A model generated the notes under the pieces. It worked only from the letters and a program-made list of their open reading frames with translations, was not told where the DNA came from and made no database searches. The position numbers and the translations under genes are program-made. This document shows positions 36,619 through 46,250 of a stretch of DNA of 64,000 bases, one piece after another; the stretch's first letter is position 1; each line of letters opens with the position of its first letter. Source of the stretch: Lachnospiraceae bacterium (GTDB lineage: Bacteria; Bacillota; Clostridia; Lachnospirales; Lachnospiraceae); contig JAFLTD010000003.1 in assembly GCA_022510625.1 (NCBI GenBank), positions 1 through 64,000 on the forward strand, written 5' to 3'.

Positions 36619-39246
36619 ATGGACGCTTTCAATGATACAGTCTTAGACCGCAATAAACTGCAGGACATACAGGATGTATTTTGTGCCGCAGTGGGAATTT
36701 ACGCATTTGCTGTGGATAAGAACGAGCATGATATGACACATGTGTCAGGTAATGAGCGCGATAAGGCAGTCTTAAGTCAGTTGATATCCAGGGAAAAAAT
36801 GCTTTCCCTGGCCCGCAGTGTATCGGAGAGCAGGCTGGAAGACCAGGCGATAGAAGACACTGAGATCGATGCTCTTAAAATCGCCGCAGTGTGTATAAAG
36901 CAAGGGGGAAAGACACTTGTCACCTGGCTGGTGTATGGGGTGCTGTCCGATGCGGAATCAGAGGAGGGGCAGGGTTTTGCCCGCGATTTTCGCTATCAGA
37001 TAACGGAGAAAAGGTTCAGCCATGCGCTTGACTTGATTCGTGTGACGAGTATGCATCTGATCGCCAATAAGTTTTTGGCACATAACGCCCGGGTAGAGAG
37101 TGTTCGGAGCCGCTATTCCAAGGCGGAGATGGAAGGCATGCTCGACAGAACCGCCGTTACTACACAGATTGTACAGATGCTTGACAGTGACGCGCCTATA
37201 GAGGAAATCCTGGTCAGTATTCTCACGGCTATGGGAGAATTCCTGCAGATCGACAGTGCTTATCTGTGTTCTGTGGACGGCGTCCGGGAAGGATATATGG
37301 ATGTGCTCGCGGAGTGGCATAACGACGGTATGGTGTCTGCCTTTGACCGGACGAAGAATCAACCGCGCCCTTCTTTCTTGTATAGTGAAAAGCCTTTGGT
37401 GATATCTTCACCTCTCGGAAGAGAAGGCAGCGAGGCGGATATGGAACGGGCGGGCATACGAGCATTTGTGGCGCTTCCGATTGTACTGCGGGAGCATATC
37501 GGCATGTATGCATGCTTCGAAATGAGCCGCGTGGAACGCAATTGGGAAGTAGAAGAGATTAAGTTCATAAGTGATTCCGTGAAAGTGATGCAGAGTATTA
37601 TCACAAAACGGATTCAGAAAAACTCTCTGGCGAGTTCTTACGCCGCATTGGAGGAAATGCTCAACAATGTGGGGAGTGCCATTTATGTAAGAGATAAGCA
37701 GAGCGGCAGTATTTTGTTTGCTAACAGGACTCTTAGAAGCGATTTTCGCGATGCGCTGGAACAAAACAAACTTGACGATATTTTTGGGAGCGGGATACGA
37801 CAGGACAGCGAGGAAGGCAGCTCGGAAATCTGCTTGGAGGACAACGGCAGTTGGTATGACTTTTTCTATAAAAATATCATATGGGTGGACGGCAGAGAGG
37901 TGCGTATGTGCGTCGCCCAGGATGTGACCGAGAAGAAAATGTACCAGAAGAAGATTGAGCGTCAGGCATACACGGATTTTCTGACAGGTCTTTATAACAG
38001 GCTGTGCTGTGAACGTGATTTGGCCAAGTACGTGGACACGGCCAAGAAAACCGGGACAGAGGGCGCAGTGCTCTACATGGATCTGGATGATTTTAAACAT
38101 ATCAATGACAGTCTCGGACACCAGTACGGGGATGTCCTGCTTAAATCCATCGCCCAAGGGATGCGCAATGTGCAGGGAATTCAGAGTTCCTGCTACCGCA
38201 TGGGCGGCGATGAGTTTGTCATTATTATACCACCTGACCAGCACGAAATGCTTGAACAGATTGTGGATGGCATCAAGGCCGTTTTCAGCAGACCCTGGTT
38301 TTTGAAGGATGCCGATTACTACTGTACCATGAGTATGGGTATCGTGCATTTTCCGACGGAAGGCGAGGGCGTACAGGAACTGATCAAGAAAGCGGATATC
38401 GCCATGTACGAGGCGAAGAAATCCGGCAAAAATCGTGTGGCCGTCTATAGCCGCAATATTAAGAGCGATTCCGGTAAGCGTCTTGACATGGAGAAAAATA
38501 TGCGGGACGCAGCTCTGGACGATTACAGAGAGTTTGAGATATATTATCAACCTATCATAGATATTCAGGAAAATAATAAGTGTGTCGGCGCGGAAGCGCT
38601 GATTCGATGGAACAGCGAGGAGATGGGCTTTATATCGCCGGCCGACTTTATCCCCTTGGCTGAATATCTGGGACTTATCAATCCCATCGGAAGCCATGTG
38701 CTGCAGCAGGCTTGTGAGACATGCAAGAGGTGGAACGATCACGGACACCCGGAATACAAAGTCAATGTGAATCTGTCCGTAGTGCAGCTGTTGCAGCAGG
38801 ATATCGTGGAAACGGTGGAGGATATTGTAAAGCGCAGCGGGATCAATCCCCGCAATCTGACTTTGGAAGTGACGGAAGGTCTGGCAATCAATGATCTGGA
38901 GCGCATGAAGAAGATACTGGCACAGATTAAAGATTTGGGCATCCGCATCGCTCTCGACGATTTCGGTACAGGTTATTCCTCTCTGAGCCATATCAGAGAA
39001 CTGCCTTTTGATGTCATCAAGGTGGATCAGAGTTTTGTGAAGGATCTGGCGGAAGACGGTTACTCGAAATCTTTTATCAAGATGGTGTCGGATCTGGCGG
39101 ATGCCATAGGTGTATCCATCTGTGTGGAGGGTATTGAGACACAGGAACAATACAAAGTGCTGGAGGGGATGAATGTCAGAATGATTCAAGGGTATTACTT
39201 CGACAAGCCCATGTCAGCATCGGAGTTTGAGGAGAAATATGTGTAA
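36619..39246 (+). CDS. GAF-PAS-GGDEF-EAL cyclic-di-GMP signalling protein
   Basis: 875 residues, soluble. An N-terminal region without a recognised motif, a GAF-like domain at about 185-340, a PAS-like domain at about 345-445, GGDEF at about 455-615 with an intact MGGDEF (near 529-534), and EAL at about 625-870 with GAEALIRWN and DDFGTGYSSL (near 780). Both catalytic signatures are kept, so synthesis and breakdown of cyclic-di-GMP are each possible. No RxxD inhibitory site is seen at the usual place before GGDEF. It lies between guaB and a purO-like gene, 30 and 51 bp away. Confidence 0.93.
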   Translation: MDAFNDTVLDRNKLQDIQDVFCAAVGIYAFAVDKNEHDMTHVSGNERDKAVLSQLISREKMLSLARSVSESRLEDQAIEDTEIDALKIAAVCIKQGGKTLVTWLVYGVLSDAESEEGQGFARDFRYQITEKRFSHALDLIRVTSMHLIANKFLAHNARVESVRSRYSKAEMEGMLDRTAVTTQIVQMLDSDAPIEEILVSILTAMGEFLQIDSAYLCSVDGVREGYMDVLAEWHNDGMVSAFDRTKNQPRPSFLYSEKPLVISSPLGREGSEADMERAGIRAFVALPIVLREHIGMYACFEMSRVERNWEVEEIKFISDSVKVMQSIITKRIQKNSLASSYAALEEMLNNVGSAIYVRDKQSGSILFANRTLRSDFRDALEQNKLDDIFGSGIRQDSEEGSSEICLEDNGSWYDFFYKNIIWVDGREVRMCVAQDVTEKKMYQKKIERQAYTDFLTGLYNRLCCERDLAKYVDTAKKTGTEGAVLYMDLDDFKHINDSLGHQYGDVLLKSIAQGMRNVQGIQSSCYRMGGDEFVIIIPPDQHEMLEQIVDGIKAVFSRPWFLKDADYYCTMSMGIVHFPTEGEGVQELIKKADIAMYEAKKSGKNRVAVYSRNIKSDSGKRLDMEKNMRDAALDDYREFEIYYQPIIDIQENNKCVGAEALIRWNSEEMGFISPADFIPLAEYLGLINPIGSHVLQQACETCKRWNDHGHPEYKVNVNLSVVQLLQQDIVETVEDIVKRSGINPRNLTLEVTEGLAINDLERMKKILAQIKDLGIRIALDDFGTGYSSLSHIRELPFDVIKVDQSFVKDLAEDGYSKSFIKMVSDLADAIGVSICVEGIETQEQYKVLEGMNVRMIQGYYFDKPMSASEFEEKYV
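36734..36747. repeat. TGACA-N4-TGTCA palindrome, site 9 (N4 = CATG)
   Basis: Exact and fully self-complementary copy near the 5' end of the GGDEF/EAL gene, read as T-H-V-S in the second frame. Confidence 0.85.
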
Positions 39247-39297
39247 GCAATGCAAAGCATTTTCGAGGTGGCACGCGAGTACGGAAGGAGGAGAAAT

Positions 39298-40011
39298 ATG
39301 GAAAAAAGATCTTTAGCACAGGAACTTGCCGGAAACTCATATCCCGGCAGAGGTATCGTAATCGGGAAATCCCCGAACGGCAAATATGCGGTGACGGCTT
39401 ACTTTATTATGGGAAGAAGCGTTAACAGCAGAAACCGTATCTTTGTGGAGGACGGCGAAGGAATACGCACGCAGGCGTTTGATCCCGCCAAGCTGGAGGA
39501 TCCCAGTTTGGTCATCTATGCACCGGTCAGAGTCCTGGGCAATAAAACGATTGTGACTAACGGCGATCAGACAGATACGATCTATGATCTGATGGACAGG
39601 CAGCAGACTTTTGAACAGTCGCTCCGCACCAGAAAGTTTGAACCCGATGCGCCAAACTATACACCCCGTATTTCGGGTATCCTGCATGTGGAGAACGGCG
39701 GTTACAATTACGCCATGTCCATCTTAAAGAGCAACAACGGCAGTCCGGATTCCTGCAGCCGCTATACTTTTGCATATGAGAATCCCGCGGCCGGCGAAGG
39801 ACACTTTATTCATACATACATGGGTGACGGCAATCCGCTGCCCAGCTTCGAGGGCGAGCCGACCTTAGTCGGTGTGGAAGACGATATCGACAGCTTCACG
39901 GAGATGTTATGGCAGAATCTGAATGAGGAGAATAAGGTATCGCTGTTCGTGCGCTATATTGAGATTGAGACCGGCAAGTATGAAACGAGGATAGTTAATA
40001 AGAATAAGTAA
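39298..40011 (+). CDS. purO: IMP cyclohydrolase, PurO-like
   Basis: 237 residues from ATG 39298, preceded by GGAAGGAGGAG. Matches the IMP_cyclohyd (PurO) family first known in archaea: RGIVIGKSPNGKYAVTAYFIMGRSVNSRNRIF near the N-terminus and SRYTFAYENPAAGEGHFIHTY in the middle. It would close FAICAR to IMP, the reaction that most bacteria carry out with the N-terminal domain of PurH. The neighbouring gene supplies only the transformylase part, so the pair replaces bifunctional PurH. The structured element copy B starts 4 bp after its stop. Confidence 0.9.
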   Translation: MEKRSLAQELAGNSYPGRGIVIGKSPNGKYAVTAYFIMGRSVNSRNRIFVEDGEGIRTQAFDPAKLEDPSLVIYAPVRVLGNKTIVTNGDQTDTIYDLMDRQQTFEQSLRTRKFEPDAPNYTPRISGILHVENGGYNYAMSILKSNNGSPDSCSRYTFAYENPAAGEGHFIHTYMGDGNPLPSFEGEPTLVGVEDDIDSFTEMLWQNLNEENKVSLFVRYIEIETGKYETRIVNKNK

Positions 40012-40015
40012 TGTG

Positions 40016-40149
40016 ATCGAACAAAAGTCAATTTCTACGTCGCCGCGCTTTCGCTCCGTTCAAAGCATAGCGGTACTAAAACTCGACAGAACCTCGTTAA
40101 GTGCCGATGCTTTTCAAGGGGCTCCTTTAGAATTTGACCTCTGTTCGAT
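40016..40149 (-). ncRNA. Candidate structured RNA element, copy B
   Basis: 134 nt between purO-like and purH genes, in the opposite orientation to copy A. Read on the minus strand its ends are ATCGAACAGAGGTCAA and TTGACTTTTGTTCGAT, complementary over 16 positions with two G-U pairs; on the plus strand those would be A-C mismatches, which points to minus-strand RNA. Relative to copy A, six of the 16 closing pairs have changed on both sides. AGGAGCCCC and GGCGACGTAGAAATT are unchanged, and GAGA in the tetraloop is GAAA here. It is antisense to the surrounding genes. Confidence 0.7.
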
Positions 40150-40200
40150 TTAGCGTATTGTCAACAAGAAATTATAGTAGATATCTTTCAGGAGGACCCT

Positions 40201-41382
40201 ATGAACGAATTAGAACTGAAGTACGGCTGCAACCCCAATCAGAAGCCGTCCCGCATCTACATGGCGGACGGCAGTGAGCTCCCGATCAAGGTGCTGAACG
40301 GTAAGCCGGGATATATCAATTTTTTGGATGCTTTTAACGGTTGGCAGTTGGTGAAAGAATTAAAGATTGCTACCGGACTTCCGGCGGCAACTTCTTTTAA
40401 ACATGTTTCGCCCGCAGGGGCGGCGGTAGGATTGCCGCTATCCGATGTGGAGAAGAAGATTTACTGGGTGGACGATCTGGACATGGAGTTCACGCCCCTT
40501 GCCAATGCCTATGCGAGAGCGAGAGGTGCCGACAGAATGAGTTCCTTTGGAGATTTTATCTCATTGTCCGATGTCTGTGACGTGGCGACAGCCAAGATCA
40601 TCAAGAGAGAAGTGTCCGACGGTGTGATTGCGCCGGGATATGAGCCGGAAGCCTTGGAGATCCTGAAGGCGAAGAAAAAGGGCGGCTATAATGTCATTGA
40701 AATTGATGAGAACTATGTTCCGGCTCCGATTGAGGTCAAGCAGGTATACGGTATCAGTTTCGAGCAGGGCAGGAACGAATTGAAGATTGATGATGCATTT
40801 TTTGATAATATCGTAACAGAGTGTAAAGATCTGCCTGAGCAGGCAAAGATCGATCTGGCGATTGCCATGATTACCCTGAAATACACACAGTCCAATTCCG
40901 TCTGCTATGTGAAGGGCGGTCAGGCGATAGGTATCGGCGCAGGGCAGCAGTCCCGTATCCACTGTACAAGACTTGCGGGTTCAAAAGCCGACAACTGGTT
41001 TTTACGGCAGTCACCCAAAGTGCTTGGTTTGCAGTTTGTAGATGGCATCGGACGCGCAGACAGAGATAATTCTATCGATCTGTATATCGGTGAGGACTAC
41101 ATGGATGTGCTTGCCGAGGGCGCATGGCAGAAGATTTTCAAGGTAAAACCGGAAGTGTTTACGGCACAGGAAAAACGGGCATGGCTGGATCAGATGAGCG
41201 ATGTGGCTCTGGGTTCCGATGCGTTCTTTCCCTTCGGAGACAATATCGAGCGCGCACACAGAAGCGGCGTGAAATACGTGGCGCAGCCGGGTGGTTCGGT
41301 GCGTGACGACAATGTGATTGAGACATGTAATAAGTACGGTATGACGATGTGCTTTACGGGTATCCGGCTGTTCCATCATTAA
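40201..41382 (+). CDS. purH: AICAR transformylase, stand-alone PurH C-terminal domain
   Basis: 393 residues. Formylates AICAR with 10-formyltetrahydrofolate to FAICAR. The catalytic Lys-His pair is in SFKHVSPAGAAVG near 66-67, and IGIGAGQQSRIHCTRLAGSKADNW is the other conserved stretch. The MGS-like IMP cyclohydrolase domain of classical PurH is absent; the preceding purO-like gene provides that step. AGGAGGACC precedes ATG 40201. Confidence 0.94.
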   Translation: MNELELKYGCNPNQKPSRIYMADGSELPIKVLNGKPGYINFLDAFNGWQLVKELKIATGLPAATSFKHVSPAGAAVGLPLSDVEKKIYWVDDLDMEFTPLANAYARARGADRMSSFGDFISLSDVCDVATAKIIKREVSDGVIAPGYEPEALEILKAKKKGGYNVIEIDENYVPAPIEVKQVYGISFEQGRNELKIDDAFFDNIVTECKDLPEQAKIDLAIAMITLKYTQSNSVCYVKGGQAIGIGAGQQSRIHCTRLAGSKADNWFLRQSPKVLGLQFVDGIGRADRDNSIDLYIGEDYMDVLAEGAWQKIFKVKPEVFTAQEKRAWLDQMSDVALGSDAFFPFGDNIERAHRSGVKYVAQPGGSVRDDNVIETCNKYGMTMCFTGIRLFHH

Positions 41383-41426
41383 ATTATACGGAATGAACGG
41401 ATGCGGGAAACAGACGCAGTTACAAA

Positions 41427-41455
41427 TTGATTTTTATGTATAGTAGTGCTATTAT
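41427..41455 (+). promoter_or_regulatory. Candidate promoter of ptb-buk
   Basis: TTGATT at 41427-41432 and TATTAT at 41450-41455 with a 17-base spacer, 72 bp before the ptb start codon; a close match to the sigma-A consensus. Confidence 0.6.
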
Positions 41456-41526
41456 TTTAGCGGTGGGGTCTTTTTGGCCCGCATCGTATATCATGATGAT
41501 AAAAGCAGAAGGAGTGAATCGGTAAA

Positions 41527-42447
41527 ATGAGTAAGAGTTTTGGTGACTTAATATCTAAAGTATCTGAGTGCAGCGTGAAGAAAGTTGCTGTGGCGGTTGC
41601 GCAGGACAGCGCTGTACTGGAGGCTGTAGCGGCAGCGAAAGAGCGCAGTATCGCAGAGGCGATTCTGGTCGGTGATGCGGATAAGATCAAGCAAGTTGCG
41701 GCTGAGGCCAATGTTGATATAAACGGCTTTGAGATTATTGATGAGAAAGACGACTACACGGCAGCGCTTAAGGCGGTGGAGTTGGTACATACCGGTAAGG
41801 CTGATATGTATATGAAAGGTCTGATCGACACAAAATCTTTCTTAAAGAGCGTACTGGATAAAGAGGTGGGTTTGAGAACCGGCAAGACTTTATCCCACGT
41901 GTGTGTTTTTGAGGTGAAGGGAGTGGATCATCTGCTGTTCTTATCGGATGTGGCGTTCCTGACCTATCCCACGCTGGAAGAAAAAGTACATATTATTGAG
42001 AACACAGTGGAAATCTGCCACGCATGCGGTATTCCTAACCCGAAGGTAGCGCCATTGGCAGCGGTAGAAGTAGTCAATCCCAAGATGCCTGTCACGGTAG
42101 AGGCGGATGAGCTTACCAAGATGTGCGCGGAAGGCAAGATTACAGGATGTGTAGTGGATGGACCGCTCTCCTTAGACCTTGCTATCGACCCGGAAGCTGC
42201 GAAACACAAAGGCGCTGAGGACAGAAAAATCGTGGGCGATGCCGATGTGCTTCTCTTCCCGGATATTCATGCAGGTAATCTGGTGTACAAGTGTCTTGTG
42301 CACACGGCGGAAGTAAAGAACGGCAATATCCTGACAGGTACAAAAGCTCCGGTTATCCTGACCTCACGTTCCGATGATTTCGAGACGAAGGTAAATTCCA
42401 TTGCGCTCGGTGCTGTCGTTGCCGAGGCGATGTCAAAGATGAACTAG
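41527..42447 (+). CDS. ptb: Phosphate butyryltransferase
   Basis: 306 residues of the phosphate acetyl/butyryltransferase family. Converts butyryl-CoA and phosphate to butyryl phosphate. Visible: AVAQDSAVLEAVAAA, ILVGDADKI, YMKGLIDTKSFLKSVLDKEVGLRTGKTLSHV and DGPLSLDLAID. The next gene is butyrate kinase, which favours the butyryl over the acetyl enzyme. GAAGGAG precedes the start. Confidence 0.95.
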   Translation: MSKSFGDLISKVSECSVKKVAVAVAQDSAVLEAVAAAKERSIAEAILVGDADKIKQVAAEANVDINGFEIIDEKDDYTAALKAVELVHTGKADMYMKGLIDTKSFLKSVLDKEVGLRTGKTLSHVCVFEVKGVDHLLFLSDVAFLTYPTLEEKVHIIENTVEICHACGIPNPKVAPLAAVEVVNPKMPVTVEADELTKMCAEGKITGCVVDGPLSLDLAIDPEAAKHKGAEDRKIVGDADVLLFPDIHAGNLVYKCLVHTAEVKNGNILTGTKAPVILTSRSDDFETKVNSIALGAVVAEAMSKMN

Positions 42448-42552
42448 TTTTATACGATGAAAGCAAGACAGAGATAAAGACAGAAATAAAGACAGAAATA
42501 GAGGTATGGATAAAGATATATACACTGAAAATGAAATAGGAGGTAAGCGATT

Positions 42553-43620
42553 ATGTCAGTAAAAAGTTTAATTATTAATCCCGGTTCCACATCGACGAAA
42601 ATCGGTGTTTTTGAGGATGAAACTCTCCTGTTTGAGGAGACTCTGAGGCATTCCACGGAGGAGATTTCCCGGTATGCGTCCATCGTGGACCAGAAGGATT
42701 TTCGGAAAGATATTATCATTAATCTTTTGAAGGAAAAGGATTTTGACATCAACTCCCTGAACATGGTTGTGGGACGCGGCGGTATGTTAAAACCTATCCC
42801 GGGCGGTACTTATGAAGTGAGCGACGATCTTCTGGAAGATTTAAAGATTGGTAAACAGGGGCAGCATGCCTCTAATCTGGGCGGTATTCTGGCGAGAGAG
42901 ATTGCCGATGGGGTAGGAGTGCCCTCTTACATCGTAGACCCTGTCGTAGTGGACGAGTTAGAACCGATTTCCCGCTATTCAGGCGTGCCTGAGCTTCCGC
43001 GAACGAGTGTGTTCCACGCTTTGAACCAGAAGGCGGTAGCGAAGCGCTATGCCAAGGAGAACGGTAAGGATTATACATCCCTGAATCTGATTGTGGTTCA
43101 TATGGGCGGCGGTGTGTCCGTAGGCGCACACAGAAACGGTAAAGTCGTAGATGTGTTCAATGCATTGGACGGTGATGGAGCTTTCTCTCCCGAGAGAGCA
43201 GGTGCAGTGCCCGGCGGCGCACTCATCAAGATGTGCTTCTCCGGACAGTATACGGAGAAAGAAGTGTATAAGAAGCTTGTCGGCGGCGGCGGATTCAACG
43301 CTTACTGCGGAACGAATGATATGCGTGACGTAGACAAGATGGTGGATGAGGGCGATGCAAAAGCAAGCGAGGTTCGCGATGCGTTCATCAGACAGGTGGC
43401 TAAAGACATTGGTTCCATGGCGTGTGTTCTGAAAGGCAAAGTAGACCAGATTGTTGTGACCGGCGGTATCGCCTACGACAAGTTCGTGGTGGATGGGCTC
43501 AAAGAACAGGCGGGCTGGATTGCACCTATGACCGTATATCCGGGCGAAGATGAACTGCTGGCACTTGTTCAGGGCGGATTGCGTGTGTTGAATGGTGAAG
43601 AGAAAGCGATGGTATACTAG
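42553..43620 (+). CDS. buk: Butyrate kinase
   Basis: 355 residues of the ASKHA acetate/butyrate kinase family. Makes butyrate and ATP from butyryl phosphate. [18 protein letters not shown] is the phosphate-1 loop, [19 protein letters not shown] and [12 protein letters not shown] the later ATP-site loops. With ptb it forms the terminal butyrate pathway used by some Lachnospiraceae instead of butyryl-CoA:acetate CoA-transferase. AGGAGG precedes ATG 42553. The short gap after ptb contains a GACAGAAATAAA-like tandem repeat. Confidence 0.96.
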   Translation: MSVKSLIINPGSTSTKIGVFEDETLLFEETLRHSTEEISRYASIVDQKDFRKDIIINLLKEKDFDINSLNMVVGRGGMLKPIPGGTYEVSDDLLEDLKIGKQGQHASNLGGILAREIADGVGVPSYIVDPVVVDELEPISRYSGVPELPRTSVFHALNQKAVAKRYAKENGKDYTSLNLIVVHMGGGVSVGAHRNGKVVDVFNALDGDGAFSPERAGAVPGGALIKMCFSGQYTEKEVYKKLVGGGGFNAYCGTNDMRDVDKMVDEGDAKASEVRDAFIRQVAKDIGSMACVLKGKVDQIVVTGGIAYDKFVVDGLKEQAGWIAPMTVYPGEDELLALVQGGLRVLNGEEKAMVY

Positions 43621-43662
43621 ATAATACTTTAGTTTATAATTTTTAGCGGAAACGAGGAAGTC

Positions 43663-46227
43663 ATGGGTTTAGTACAGAAAGTGTTTGGCACGCACAGTGA
43701 GAGAGAAATCAAGCGTATTGAGGGGTTGGTTAAGCGGATAGAAGATCTGCGTCCGTCTATGATGGAAATGTCGGACGAGCAGCTGCGTGACAAGACAAAA
43801 GAGTATAAGAAAAGACTAACGGAAGGGGAGACTTTGGACGACCTTTTGCCGGAAGCGTATGCTACAGTGAGAGAGGCGGCAAGAAGAATCCTCAATACGG
43901 AGCATTACAGAGTGCAGCTGATTGGCGGTATTATTCTGCATCAGGGGCGTATTGCCGAGATGAAGACCGGTGAAGGTAAGACACAGACATGTCTTTTGCC
44001 TGCATATCTGAACGCACTGGAAGGCAAGGGTGTACATGTTGTCACCGTCAACGACTATCTGGCGAAGCGTGATGCGGAATGGATGGGGCAGGTGCATGAA
44101 TTCTTGGGACTCAAAGTCGGGGTTGTCCTGAATGATATGAAGTCCGAGGAGAGAAGAGAGGCATATAACTGTGATATCACTTATGTGACCAACAATGAGC
44201 TCGGTTTCGATTATCTGCGTGACAACATGGTGATCTATAAAGAGCAGCTTGTGCTCAGGGATCTGCATTATGCCATTATCGACGAGGTGGACTCCGTGCT
44301 GATTGACGAGGCGCGTACACCGCTCATTATTTCCGGACAGAGCGGCAAGTCTACCAAGTTATATGAAGCCTGTGACATTCTGGCGAGACAGCTGACCCGC
44401 GGCGAGGATATGGAAGAACTGTCGAAGATGGATGCCATCATGGGCGTAGAGCGTGAGGAGACGGGTGACTTCATTGTCAACGAGAAAGATAAAGTAGTGA
44501 ATCTGACCGCTCAGGGCGTGTCCAAGGTGGAGCGTTTCTTCCAGATCGAGAATCTGGCCGATCCGGAGAATCTGGAGATTCAGCACAATATTATCTTAGC
44601 GCTCAGAGCGCACAATCTGATGTTCCGTGACCAGGATTATGTGGTGAAGGACGATCAGGTGCTGATTGTCGATGAGTTTACCGGACGTATCATGCCGGGA
44701 CGGCGTTACTCCGACGGTCTGCATCAGGCAATCGAGGCGAAGGAGCATGTGAAAGTCAAGAGAGAAAGCAAGACGCTTGCGACCATCACATTCCAGAATT
44801 TCTTTAATAAATTTGAGAAAAAGGCAGGTATGACAGGTACTGCGCTCACGGAGGAGAAGGAGTTCCGCGATATCTACGGTATGGATGTTGTGGAGGTTCC
44901 CACCAATGTTCCTGTGGCGCGTATCGATCGCCAGGATGCGGTATATAAGACTAGGAGAGAGAAGCTTAAGGCAATCGTGGACGCGGTGAAGGCAGCCCAT
45001 GCCAAGGGACAGCCTGTTCTGGTCGGCACGATCAATATTGATGCCTCCGAAGAACTGAGCGCCCTGCTTAAGAAGGCCGGTATCGAGCACAAGGTCCTGA
45101 ATGCGAAATTCCATGAGATGGAGGCTGAGATCGTAGCGGATGCGGGTATCCACGGAGCGGTAACGATTGCCACCAACATGGCGGGACGTGGTACGGATAT
45201 TAAGCTGGACGATGAGGCGAGAGCCGCCGGCGGTCTGATGATCATCGGTACGGAGCGCCATGAGTCCAGGCGTATAGACAATCAGCTGCGCGGTCGTTCC
45301 GGTCGTCAGGGTGACCCGGGTGAATCCAAGTTCTATATTTCACTGGAAGACGATCTGATGAGACTCTTCGGTTCCGACAGGATGATTGCCATGTTTAATG
45401 CTCTGGGTATTCCGGAGGGACAGGAGATTGAGCACGGCGCACTGACCAAGGCGATCGAGTCGGCGCAGAAGAAGATAGAGAATAACAACTTCGGTATCAG
45501 AAAGAATTTGCTGGAATATGACCAGGTGATGAATGAGCAGAGAGAGATCATCTATGAGGAGAGAAGGCGCGTCCTAAACGGAGAGAGTATGCGTGATGCG
45601 ATCTACAAGATGATCACGGATATCACGGAAGACTGTGTGGATACCTGTATTGGTGACGATAATGATTTCGAAGAGTGGGATTACAATGAATTAAACACAC
45701 TTCTCTTACCTACGGTTCCATTGGAGCCGCTTAAGGCCGAACGCGTGCTGAAGCCTAAGAAGAACAGTTTGAAACAGCAGTTGAAAGAGGAAGCGGTTAA
45801 ACTTTATGAGAGTAAAGAAGCGGAGTTCCCGGAGCCCGAGGCCATCCGTGAGATCGAGCGTGTAATTCTCCTGAAGGTAATCGACAGGAAATGGATGGAT
45901 CACATCGACGATATGGATCAGCTTCGTCAAGGGGCCGGTCTGCAGGCATACGGGCAGAGAGATCCGCTGGTGGAGTATAAGCTGAATGGATACGAGATGT
46001 TTGATGTTATGACACAGAACATCAAAGAAGAGACCGTGCGGCTTCTCTTCCGTGTGCGTATTGAGCAGAAGGTTGAGAGAGAGCAGGTTGCCAAAGTGAC
46101 GGGTACCAACAAGGACGACAGCGTACAGAAAGCGCCCGTGAAGCGTATGGAGGCCAAAGTATATCCGAATGATCCGTGTCCGTGCGGTTCCGGCAAGAAA
46201 TATAAGCAGTGTCACGGAAAAAAGTAA
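43663..46227 (+). CDS. secA: Preprotein translocase ATPase SecA
   Basis: 854 residues. Drives Sec-dependent export across the membrane. Walker [11 protein letters not shown] near 103-112; Walker B with [18 protein letters not shown] near 210; second nucleotide domain [18 protein letters not shown] and [14 protein letters not shown]-terminal zinc motif [18 protein letters not shown] with its metal ligands. Full length with both ATPase folds and the SecB/ribosome-binding tail. prfB begins 24 bp downstream, a widespread secA-prfB order in Firmicutes. Confidence 0.98.
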   Translation: MGLVQKVFGTHSEREIKRIEGLVKRIEDLRPSMMEMSDEQLRDKTKEYKKRLTEGETLDDLLPEAYATVREAARRILNTEHYRVQLIGGIILHQGRIAEMKTGEGKTQTCLLPAYLNALEGKGVHVVTVNDYLAKRDAEWMGQVHEFLGLKVGVVLNDMKSEERREAYNCDITYVTNNELGFDYLRDNMVIYKEQLVLRDLHYAIIDEVDSVLIDEARTPLIISGQSGKSTKLYEACDILARQLTRGEDMEELSKMDAIMGVEREETGDFIVNEKDKVVNLTAQGVSKVERFFQIENLADPENLEIQHNIILALRAHNLMFRDQDYVVKDDQVLIVDEFTGRIMPGRRYSDGLHQAIEAKEHVKVKRESKTLATITFQNFFNKFEKKAGMTGTALTEEKEFRDIYGMDVVEVPTNVPVARIDRQDAVYKTRREKLKAIVDAVKAAHAKGQPVLVGTINIDASEELSALLKKAGIEHKVLNAKFHEMEAEIVADAGIHGAVTIATNMAGRGTDIKLDDEARAAGGLMIIGTERHESRRIDNQLRGRSGRQGDPGESKFYISLEDDLMRLFGSDRMIAMFNALGIPEGQEIEHGALTKAIESAQKKIENNNFGIRKNLLEYDQVMNEQREIIYEERRRVLNGESMRDAIYKMITDITEDCVDTCIGDDNDFEEWDYNELNTLLLPTVPLEPLKAERVLKPKKNSLKQQLKEEAVKLYESKEAEFPEPEAIREIERVILLKVIDRKWMDHIDDMDQLRQGAGLQAYGQRDPLVEYKLNGYEMFDVMTQNIKEETVRLLFRVRIEQKVEREQVAKVTGTNKDDSVQKAPVKRMEAKVYPNDPCPCGSGKKYKQCHGKK

Positions 46228-46250
46228 AAATAGAAAGTGGGTGACGTTAA

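Noticed and set aside
37408..39189. Antisense open frame of 593 codons opposite the GGDEF/EAL gene
   Set aside because: It mirrors a real gene with intact GGDEF and EAL motifs, has no ribosome binding site, and its translation is rich in H, I and L without domains, as expected for the shadow of a GC-biased gene.
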